Source: Misgurnus anguillicaudatus (lineage: Eukaryota; Chordata; Actinopteri; Cypriniformes; Cobitidae). From it: a DNA stretch of 64,000 bases. The stretch is taken from the NCBI RefSeq assembly GCF_027580225.2, contig NC_073341.2, forward strand, positions 13,074,501-13,138,500. The letters run 5' to 3'. Position numbers and translations under genes: made by a program. Every line of letters begins with the position of its first letter. Position 1 is the first letter of the stretch. The notes beneath the pieces were generated by a model. The model worked only from the letters and a program-made list of their open reading frames with translations, was not told the DNA's origin and made no database searches. Of this stretch, positions 32,301 through 44,182 are shown one piece after another.

Positions 32301-35300
32301 AAAAAATGTTAACATATCATTCAATGACAAAAAAAACAACAACAAAAATGACTTCAAAGTGTTTGAATTGTTGAAAGATATTTGATTGAATAATGTGAAA
32401 CATTTCAGAGTGAGATGGAAAATATTTGTGCTGTATCATATAACAAAATAAAACAAAATGGGCCATCTTACCCAACATTATATTTCAGTATATTTTAAGT
32501 TCATGAGTGTATCACAAACATGAAACTCTATTGGAATTAAGAGTTTAATAGCCAGCAAATCAGCTGTCTAGCTTTAATAACCGCATCATTGCTGGTGTGA
32601 TCGTACTGTACCTTGTCTTGTTCTGCCTGCAGTATTCGGGCCTGAGTTTGTTCACTGCTGTTTTTCAATGTGTCATTTCTCTGCTCCATCAGCAGGTTAC
32701 TCTGCTCCATGTACCTATGCATCCATAACACACAGTACAATGAAATTATACAGCCATTGGATGGCAAATGCACAAGCTGGATTCAATCTCACATTGCCCG
32801 AATAAGCCCCACGGCTTATTGTATCAGTGTGCCAACTACTAAATCATACAAAGGAGTTTAGACCTAAATTAATATCTTGGTTTTGTTTTGGCTATGAAGA
32901 ACCATTCAAGTATTGATGTGAAAAGACTACTGTCAAAGACATACTGCTGACTCCTGAGTCTGGTTTCAATTTAAAGATGCTGTTAATGATCAGAACAATG
33001 AAAATCTTTGGGGCAAGACATAAATATTATCTGGAAATACTAGTACACCCACAAGATTTAAACATCATATGTGTTAAAGGGGTCATGACATTAGGAATCA
33101 AATTTACCTTGATCCTTTGACATATAACAGGTCTTGGATAATTAATACATCCTGCAAGTTTCATAGCTTAAAACGCCCTCCTTATCAATAACGAAAGCAT
33201 TTATGTAACCATTCTCCGTAAAATTGCTGGATTAGTGATGTCACTGCTTAGATTCATTTGAAGAGAAAAGAGAGACTCAAAGGGATCTGAAGGAGTAGTT
33301 GTTTACAATCATTTACAAGATTGTGATGTCAGACAAATATTGTACTGTTGCTGACTGTGAAAAACGAGCATCTTTGCACGGCTTCTGAAGGATCCCAATG
33401 TTAGAGAGAAATGGATTGTTAATTGTTTAACGGATGTACTGCCATATAAGTGCTGACCTACTGTTTTGAACTAAACAAGAATACAATTGTATTAGTGCTG
33501 GGCAAAGATTAATCGTGATTAATCGCATACAAAATAAAAGTGATTTTTGGCATAATATATGAGTATGTGCAGTGTGAAATTATTATGTATAAATAAATAC
33601 ACACACATTCATGTATGTATTTAAGAAACACTTACATGTTTATATATATTTATTTATATTTTTATATATTCTATATTAAAAATACATTTTAAAAAATTAT
33701 ATATAAGTAAAACAATTCCGAAATGCATATATGAATGTGTGTGTGGTTAAATATACACAATTATTAGACACAGTACACGCACATATATTATGCAAAAAAT
33801 CACTTTTATTTTGTATGCGATTAATCTTTGCCCAGCACTAAATTGTATGTAACATATTTAACCTTAAACCGTCTTCTTAAACACTTAAATACAACTTAAA
33901 TACTATTTTGCAACTGGTAATGACCCGTTCATCCGTGAGTTTTGAATTACATTGCGCAAGATGGAAGCAGGAGATCTGATTACACTATTAATACCACAGG
34001 ACTGTTGAATGCTTTATTCGGATTGGTTGAGAAATGTTCCACAGGTATGCATTATTTTTCGATAAAAACACACTTAACCTGTCAAATGTCTTAAAATAAC
34101 CACCAGAGCTTCGCATTGTGCCAATTACCACCTTGGGTGTGCATTATTTTTGAATAATTCAAGGGCCTGTTGACAATTATTTTTTACATATACATGAAAG
34201 CATGTGTGTTAGAAACACACTGGTATCGTATTAATAATCTGTGCTTATAGTTGGTGGCAGTAAGTGCGTTATTTAGGGTGCAATTCTCTGTTTAAAAAGA
34301 GTAATAACGTTGCGGTGTTTGTACACACTAGCTAAGAACGATATGTCTGCTTGCTAGTGGTTCATTTGGTTAAAAAAAATTATGGTTGTGCTTGTGAGAT
34401 TGTTTGGCTGTCTGTGACATGAATAAACACACAATGTCCTTAAAAAGACTGAGAACCTGTATCTGTAGTAAAACTGCGGTAGTAGCAGTCAATCATAGAA
34501 GTGGGCGGGACACAGAGCCAGGCTGAACGTTCTTAAAGGGGAAACACATAAATCAGACTGTTTCAATCAGAGGATGAAAAACAGGGTGGAAAATTGGTAT
34601 AAATTACTTAAACTTAAATGTTTTTCGGCAAAACTTTAGTAATATTATAAGTACTCCTCGGGGAACATTATAAAATAATATGAATAAAAACACGTCATGA
34701 CCCCTTTAAACTGATAAAAACAGTATCATGTTTTCTAACAAAGATTTATTTGAATTATTTGGATATTTCACACCAAAAATGAAACGTCTGTCATAATTTA
34801 CTCGCCCTCATGTTTTTTTTTCAACCTGTGTGAGTTTCTTTATTCTGTACAATACAAAATAAGATATTTTGATAAATGATGCAAACACACATTTGATGGC
34901 ACCCATTAACTTCTAAAGTAGGAAAAGTGCTGTACATTTCAAAACTTAATATATTTTAAAAGTCAATGGGTGCAATTAAATGTGTGGTTACATCATTCAT
35001 CAAAATATCTTCTTGTGTATTGTACAGAATAAAGAAACTCATACAGGTTAAGAACAACATAAGTAAATGATGACAGGATTTAAATTTTGGGATGAACTAT
35101 CCATTTGAGGAAAGACTGAAGACACACAAACATTTACAAAATACCCAATATGATGGGAAATTAAAATGACGAGATTCTGACCTTTGGTTCTGATTGATGA
35201 GCTCGCCTATCTTGCGGTTCTGCTCCTCAATCCTTGAACTTTTCTCGAACACCTCTTTCTTCAGACACTCGTTCTCCTGAATAAATCACAGATAAATCTA

Positions 35301-37460
35301 TTAACTTTTGAAAACTCTGAATGAAGGTTTAATCGACCAATCAATGCTTACCTGACGTTTTACTGCCAATTACCTGTATGATTCTCTGAATGTTATGCAT
35401 AATCATGGCTGTTTCCATGGATACGTTAGAGAAACCCAATGAAATGCCGCCTTGCTTATGCATGTCATCAATCTTAGAAGTGGAACAAAAGGAATGAGAA
35501 TCACAAAGGTAGTGTATGTGTAAATGTAGCTAGTACCCACTAGTAAGTATATACTATTAATTGAATACCAATCTTAGAGGACAACTGGTCCAGTTTGTCC
35601 CCCACTTTCCCAACGGCCAATCGGATTTCAGTGTTGTGTTGTCGCGCCTCGGTCATTAAAAAGGATGTAACATCACTACTTCCTAGTAAAAAGAAAATGT
35701 ACAATTCTAATTTTAAAGGAACAGTATGTAAGAAATGTATATCAATTAATCATAAAATGGCCCTGATATGTCACTAGACTTTAAGAAATCATTTTCATTT
35801 CAAATACTTATATCACTCACAACAGTGGTCTGGCCATGATATTGTCATTTGAAAAGTGGAGTTGCAGCCCTCAACTGATGTTTATGTTGTCATGTTGTGT
35901 ATTGGCAACCAGTTATGTGATTGCAGTACCAGTTTTAGCCACAAGTTTTGTTATTGCAATACCAGTTTTGGCCACAATCCTACATACTGTTCCTTTAACT
36001 ACAACGGATAAACTACAATAATATAAATATGCAGTGACCAATTGACTAAAGCAATCTTTGTACTTTACCTTGATATGGTACCGTGTGTGTTGGGTACATC
36101 TGGCTGACGGGCTGCAAAGAGTAAGTCACAATCAAATGCCTATGAAATAAACTGATATATTCATGGCCGCGGGAAGTGGGGGTGCTGCGGGTGCTGCAGC
36201 ACCCCCTGTTGGCGAGAGGGAGATTTTTTAAGTACAAATATTTTGCACTATTTATATATTACTTTTTATTTTAGGAAATTATTTTTGACACACGTAGGTT
36301 ATTACGTGTATTTTGGATTTTAATTTCATTACTGTCTGTGCCTACCCATCTCCGTGGCCTCATCCGAGCGCACTTTCTCCGCCTTGCGTCTATTGGTGAC
36401 ATGGGTACGCAGCACCATGATCCAGAAAAGACTCACACACCTTTCGCTGATGCTTGCCCACACAGAAATTCTGAAATCCCTGGGCATTCGTCCCATAACT
36501 CATGAGAGACTGTGGACTCTATTATACAACCGACGCAATGCGCGACGCGAGTGTCTTTTGCTAGAGTAGGGGAAGGAGCGCGTTGATAATATGCGTATAG
36601 GCTACAGTATTAACGTGATGACAACGCGGGGTTGCTTATCACATACATGGATGTGCAGTAGCACAAAAACGCTTTTTAATTTGAAAAATTAAAGGATTAA
36701 AATGTAAAAGATTATTATTGATTCTCTTGGACATAAATGGTGATCGACGTTCATTTATGAGACGTTAGAAGACGTAAAGAGCTGCTTCATCTGTAGCTAA
36801 GTAAATCAATGGTTTGCTTTAAAGAAATGCATCTATTTTTAAATGTTTTTTTTAAATGCTACTCAGGCCCGGCTGCAGGATGAAGTGACTGAGGGGCATG
36901 TGAAATTGTTGAAGGGGCTTAACTTTATACCATCAATGAATAATACACACCGAGATCTTGCTTTGGAACGACAGATTTTTAGATGCAGCGCTCCATAAAA
37001 CACTCAATAGCCTATGCAACTGCACAGGTAACCAGAAACTGACTAGCAAAATTTAGACAGCGTAATGATGATAGATCATGAGATATTATTTGATAGACTA
37101 GTAAATGTGGATTAAGGATGTTTAAAATCTCTAGCCTGGTGGTCAGGAGAAGGGTAACATTATATATTGGCTATATGATTTCCATATTATAGACGAACGG
37201 CAATAAACGTCTGCAATAAATATCCTCATAACAATATTATTTCTCAAAACTTTGACAAAATTATTTTCAAAGGAACTGTATTCTTACAGTTATTCAAAGA
37301 TGCATGCATTATTCCGCATATGATTTGAATATTAGACAAGAGTATTCATATAACGGCAATGAACGTCTCATATGGCAATAAATATCCACATAGAATAACT
37401 TAACATAACAGCATAATAAAATTAATAAGCAGTCAAGGAAGCAGGATTGACATGTAAATT

Positions 37461-37495
<35 letters not shown>

Positions 37496-40400
37496 GGGAA
37501 AACAGCAATATTACTGAAATAAACTCTGAGGTAAGCTAAATGCGCCAAACACGCTTTTAACCGCAGTCTAAATAAGCAATAAAAGTGGAAAAAACATTAT
37601 TATCTCTTGACAAAATTATATTTAAAGGAAATGTATTCTTACAGTTATTCAAAGATGCACAAATTATTCCATATAGTATTTTCTGTTTAAGAGCACGTTC
37701 GTCTCTGGCCTCGCTCTGTTATGTAATAGCTGATTGACAGATGCGCGTCTCCGTCTTTCAAACTGGTATCATTATAACCTTTATAACAATAGAGTAAACT
37801 TGCTTCCACTGTGTTTGTCTGATATGAATAACACACGTCGGCAAATTATTATTATTTGAAAATAATATTTATTTATTCTTTGCAAATTATTATCTTATTT
37901 GAATAGATTTTTATTGCTGCTTCCACAGACATCATTGTGTATTTTACAAAGTAAATGTAGGCTATTGTTATACCAGTGCTTATGTGTATTTAAATGTTTA
38001 AAATCTAAAATAAACATTATGAGGTTGAAAACACTGCATTGTGTTGATATATGACAGCGCTGAGCTCGTCCGGAGCCAACCAACGCGAAAGACGTTTGAA
38101 TCTGGCAGTAATGTCATGTCACTGAACATTCTAAATCCCATATAGGGATAAGGTTAAATTATTATTTAACTCAAAAGAATGAGCATTTTATTTGTAACCA
38201 TTATTAAAAAAATGAAACAGAGGGGGCAAAAATCAAATCAGATCTGAGGGGGAAATGACTCTGACTAATGATTCTGTCCCTGTGGATATGGTGAGATGAG
38301 AATTTTTTTTAAGCAATGCTTTAAAAAAAACATTGCGCTGTCCGAGTGCTGAAACGCTTCTGCTCTCTGCAGGTTCGTAAATTCTTTATCTCTTGTTACA
38401 AATAAAGTATTTTTAGAGTACAAACCTTATATAAAGCCTAATATATTCTAAAAATTTAATTATACACCATGTATTTCTTTATAAAAGGTATACAATATCA
38501 GAACTAAACCCATTATTATTTTTGTTCAATTTATTAATTATTTATAAGTTCAAAAAAAATACAATAATAGTACTGTTTAGTGAAAAGATCGAAATAAAAA
38601 TGTACTAGGTATTACTGAGAATGTTTTCAGCCAGCTTTTACCACTGTTAAACGACCTGTGATCCTTACTTAAAAACGAAAGTAAAATAATTTTGTCCGCA
38701 TGGACATTGAAAATTGTGAAGTTTAATTAATATTATTATGTATATGACAATAAAGTAGTGAAACTCAATGTATTTATTTTTAAAATGTATTTTTAATAGG
38801 CCTATAGGCTTATAGGTGTTTTTGGGAAAAAAAATCACAGCACCCCCTGTTCAAAATGACTTCCAGCGGCCCTGGATATATTTATCTGACAGATAATGCC
38901 CCCCTTCAATGTAACTAATATTTTTATAGGCTGTAAAGCAAAAAATGTAAAGTTGACGATGTGTAAAAGTACTAGCACACCTCTTTTCTACCAGCCTCAT
39001 GATTTCAGCTATCATTCATGCCTGTAGCACGAAAAGTGCATGAGGTTTGATATTAAGGACGTTTAAGTCACAAATCAAGTATAAGCAATATGAACTGCAG
39101 ACAGCACTAATACTGTTTGTTAATGTAATTATTGGAAGTTAATAGAAAGGTTTACCAGTCACTGATATAAAGTTAGGATGTAGTGACAGGGAAGTGCCCA
39201 CCTGAAAGGCATGGACTGTTCCGGGCATCATGGGCTGTGGATTGGCTGTTGCCATGGTAAAAGGCAAAATGGCCGAGCCTGAAATTGAGAATGTATGTAA
39301 TAAATAAATAAATGTACAATGCTGTACACCTATATATACAACCTGTATAGTTGTCAAGCATTATTAGAAATCAATGTTGGTGTATGCGTTACCATGCACT
39401 GAAAGCGGGGAGGCAGATGAGATGTGTACAGGCTGAGGTGATGCCGCACTGCTTCGATCCTTCGGTCTGGACAGACTCGGATCCTATAGCAATAACAAAC
39501 ACCAAATGAAAATAAATATCTGAACATTGTCAAACACAAGAGTTTAATCTCCAGCTTGAATGTACTGTAAGTAACTTTGGATTAAGGCAAATGCAGAAAT
39601 GTCAATGTAAAGTGATCGGAGTTGTTTGCAGGACACCGCTCAGGACGCAATAGTTCTTACCTCAAGTTCTGAGTCACTTGAGTCAGGATGTGAGGCTGAG
39701 TTGGTGATGAAAGGCAACATTGGTTGACCCATTTTGGCCATACGTGAAATCAGCTTAGCTTTAGAGGCATCAGGATTCTAAAGACATTGAAAAACACACA
39801 CTTTGTATCTACAATTTCACTTCAATGGGGAAGAGGATCAGGCTAGATCACATTACTCACATGAGCGCATGCTTTTTGTGTTAAAGTGAGTTCTCCCCAA
39901 AATAAACATCATTATTATTATTTTATTTTATTTCATTTTACTCAACCACTAGACCCATCCTACTGTATGTGTTATGACTTTCAGTCAAACACAGTCAGAG
40001 TTATATTTAAGCAATGTCGCTCGAGTAGGAGTGTGGTGTGGCTCTGTATCATCACGGCTGTGATTAGGCCAGAGGCACGAGGCCATAGGCCGAGTGCCGG
40101 AGGCGGTCGCAGCCGTGATGATGTGGAGCTGTGTCGCATGACTCCGAGAGCGATATTGCTTTTATACAACAGTTCAACGGCACACGTTTGAAAAACGAAA
40201 ACTAGAAAACAACAACGGAGTTATTTTAAAAGCCTCTTTGTTTGAGAACTACTTCTTCCGCCACGGATTTGAGGGCGGCCAGAATGACAGGTAACACTTT
40301 CGGCTGCTTTGAAGCTCATAACAACTCAATGGACGTAAAAGCCGTTTCTTTATATTACCGTTTCTTGGTCACAAAGTGTAGTTTTAAGATTAGTTCAGTC

Positions 40401-43400
40401 GAGAATGTATATGTATTATATTTAAATCTGCAGTCGATTAGTAAAGATAGCGCCTGTTTGAACGTTTGCTTAGTGAGATTCGGTACGAATGAGAACCAAA
40501 GCATGAGCGGACATCAGTGTTCACTCGCCCCGCTGACCACCGCCCTCTCTGGGCTACATTTCTGAAAGAGATACCCTGGCTCTCATGTTGGCCTTGTTTG
40601 TTTATGATCGTCAAAATGAGATCAAATCAGCAGTATTTGGTGTCACGATCAAACTATTACTTGTTTTTTAATTCATATTTAGTGTCTTTTGTGTTGTTAT
40701 TGTTTTGGCGCGAGGTAAAAGTTAATAAAACTATTTGTATAACGTTACTATTGCGTTCTCATTTATTCTTAACGTGATACGAGCACTCGATTATTATTAT
40801 TAAACTTTGTTCTTGTCAGTACTATATAAAACTGTTTTTTATAAGTGTCAGAGAGATGTTTTTGCATGCTGCTTATAAATATATCAGTGGCGATATCTCA
40901 TAACATGTTTTAATAGTCAGGTCACGATAAAGTAAATGATCAATGTCCACATTTAAAAGCTGCGGTGCTTACCTGCAGTTCCACGGTGTTTTCGCGTTCT
41001 GATAAGAAATATAGCTCCAGAAAAAAAACGAGTGTTTATATTCCTCTTTCCAAGTGTTAATCATCCACACGATGTGACAAGACATTACTCCCATTAACTG
41101 TAACGTAACATCCAAGAGCGCTGATCTTTGACGGAATAATAACTTCTGATTGGGGATTCAGACTGATTTATGAGCTAGTGAACTAATGAGACACACGGAG
41201 CGTGATTCAAACAGCGCGTCTGTGTTTTTCCATTCAGAGATGAGCCTGCTTAGGACCTCCATTCACTAGGTGGCGGAATAATACGAGAGGTGAAGAGGTT
41301 ACAGTGCTGTTATCAGCACAATATCGTATGGCTCTTAGCCAATCAGATTCGAGAACCAGAAAGAACTGTTGTATAATAAATAATATCCTGACTCTTTTAG
41401 GCTTTGTAATGGCATTGGATAGTGCCTCATTTTTTAAACTCCAAAAAGTGCAGCAATCCATCAGAAACTAATCCACATAGTTATTAAAATTCTTCAAGGT
41501 GATGCGATAGGTTTTTGTAAGGAATCGTTTACATTTCAAACTTTATAAACTTTCAAATTTTAGAAATGTACACATTTTCACGTAAGAGTTGAGGTCAGAC
41601 TGGGACCCATGGGTTCACCCCAGAAGACATTTAATAACTGTATAAATCAGCTTCTGATAGATGTATGTGTTTTTAGGAACTTTATGAACGAGGCACTATC
41701 CAATCCATTATAAAGCTGAAAGAAAGCCAGGATATTTTTAATATAACTCTGACAGTGCGTTCACATCAGATGCGAATAGATTGTGCTATTTGTGCGTAGT
41801 CGAACCCTTGAACATTTTAAGTTAACTCGCTTCATTTGTTAGCCTGGGTTTCCCCATGCTGCCTTGCGCGCAAATTTATTCACGCTGCAAGTCTAGCATG
41901 AAAACCATGGACCTATTTTCCCCTGAAATAGGAAACCAATCACAGAACGGGGAGGGGGCAGCAAGACGATCACAATGTCTATGCGACACACCGAAGCAGT
42001 TTTGTTATTTGTTATAACACGGCAACAGACGCGAAGTTACTTTTCAATGCAGCCTTAGACTAAGTAGTTTTGAACGCAAGTTTATTTAAAAAAATAGCAA
42101 CTTTTGGCGTTAAAAAAAATGTCATATCCAAGCAGAAAGTTTAGATATGGCAAGACATGATAGCCACTGAGTTTTATAGAACCAACCTGCTAGGGATCGT
42201 TGTCAACGAAGTACAATTAACTTATAAATGGTAAGTGGTATTTATTATATCATATTGTCATTATGCTTGTACTGTGGTTGTCACAGTGCCACTAAATTGT
42301 GTTGCTTTTTAATATCAATATACAGCTACCGGTTTAGTTGCATAGCTTTCAGCTTTGTGCACATGTACCGATAAAAGTTGCTGACGCTTGAGTTAATGTC
42401 GCTCATACGCCATCTGGTATAATTGAAGCGATTGGCTATGAGCTATGTACAGATGCATTTAATAGACATTCGTAGCGCACAATAAACGGCTCTGGGCATT
42501 CGTAGCCCACACCTCAAATACGAGAAAATGAGCATGTGGTTTCCAAACCAGGTCTCAGTCTCTATGAGACTGGTCTGGTGCTAGCCAGAATCTGCGATTC
42601 TGTGTTTCATGCGCAGCTCGTGCGTGTACTATGGCGTTTTGGTCAGTAAGAAGTTCTTATCAATCTAAAACCATTATGAGGTGCATTAAAAAAAGCAACA
42701 CTCATTAAACTAAATTATTCAAAATATTCTTTAGTATCATGAAAATACCTTAAACAATTTAAAGAACGGCGATATAAATTTTCTTTTATATCATTTCCTG
42801 GAATAGTGTTTGTAATGGTTCTTCTTCTGTGGCACAACTGGAGGTTCTGCACAAGAGCGCCCTCTTGTTTTTGAATGTGCTGGGATTTCACCGTAATTCG
42901 TTAAAATTAATTCACTGAAAAAACCCACATTTGCACGATTAATCATTACAGCCCTATTCATTCTCGTCATTCGCAAATGAAATCGCGCAGCAGGATGTCT
43001 ATCGCATCTTTGCATTGACTTAATGTTTCATTCGCGTCTGGTGTGAACGCAACGCACCATGACTGTGTTTGGCTGCGAGGGGTGAATTATGCCTTTAAGC
43101 AATGCATCCAACTAACAGTACAAACAATTAAAAAAATAATAAAACGTACACTCAGCTGTTCATTTAGAGAGTTGGATTTTGCACGAAGAGGTGGTTCACT
43201 GTCAACAAAACGGAAACATATCAAACAGGCAACCTGAAACAAATGCTATAGTGAATGAACTTACAACCCCTAAAATCGACCACATGCTTATATCGCTCAC
43301 CTAGGCTTGCTGGTTGGTGGTGCCGTGCTACAGGGAAGTGGCTGGTTGAGCTCCGAGCTCCCCAAACTCTCGACACTGGGTGCAGGAGAGGGCGCCGCTG

Positions 43401-44136
43401 AATCTCTTAAACTTCCGTCTTTAGCAAACTTAACCTGCACATGCACAAAAAAATGATTCATTTAGAAAGACAGCTGATGTTCCGTTTTTGTTTTTCCTAC
43501 TATAGAAGTCAACAGGTACTGTCACCTGTTACCATCATTAAATAAAATATCTTCTTTTGTGGTCAACAGAATAAACAAACTCACATAGGTTTAAAACAAC
43601 ATAAAAGTAAATTAAGAGAATTTTAATTTCTAGGTGAACTATCCCTTTAATGTGCTATGATTTAAAGGTGCAGTGTGTAATTTTTAGAAGGATCTCTTGA
43701 CAGAAATGCAAAATAGTATACAAATCTAAATTATCAGGGGTGTATAAAGACCTTTCATAATGAACCGTTATGTGTTTATTACCTTAGAATGAGACGTTTT
43801 ATCTACATACACAGAGAGTCCCCTTACATGGAAGCCGCCATTTTGTGCAGACATGTTTCTACAAAAGCCCTTAACGGACAAACTTTTTTACTAAGTTGTC
43901 TCCAACGATGACATGTTTGTCCGGTGGCGGCTACTGTAGCTTCTAAAAAAGCACCTCTGCGTTTCAAAAGCAAGAGGTGAGCAGTGGACTGAGCCGTTGG
44001 CTGCAATTCGCAACCTCACCACTAGATGCTGCTAAAATTTACACACTGCACCTTTAAAGGGCATTTGACTCACAAGCTCTGTATTTTTATACAGAAAAAC
44101 AAATTGGAAAACAATCCAAAAGTGCTTGCACAACAG

Positions 44137-44182
<46 letters not shown>

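Larger units (their letters stand above)
33074..34709. mobile_element. TIR element TTAAAGGGGTCATGACA with THAP-domain remnant (fkbp15 intron)
   Basis: The ends ttaaaggggtcatgacat and acgtcatgacccctttaa are inverted complements 1.64 kb apart. At 33326-33430 (+) there is a decayed THAP zinc-finger: [17 protein letters not shown], then, after a frame change, [17 protein letters not shown] fingers occur in P-element-type transposases and in host THAP genes. A separate hAT element is nested at 33493-33840. Confidence 0.7.

Noticed and set aside
40976..41008. Possible 26-nt fkbp15 exon (minus) between exons 10 and 12
   Set aside because: It has AG and GT borders but the wrong phase and no similarity, and it lies in a repeat-derived block. 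The exon at 43150-43198 solves the phase and matches the family.
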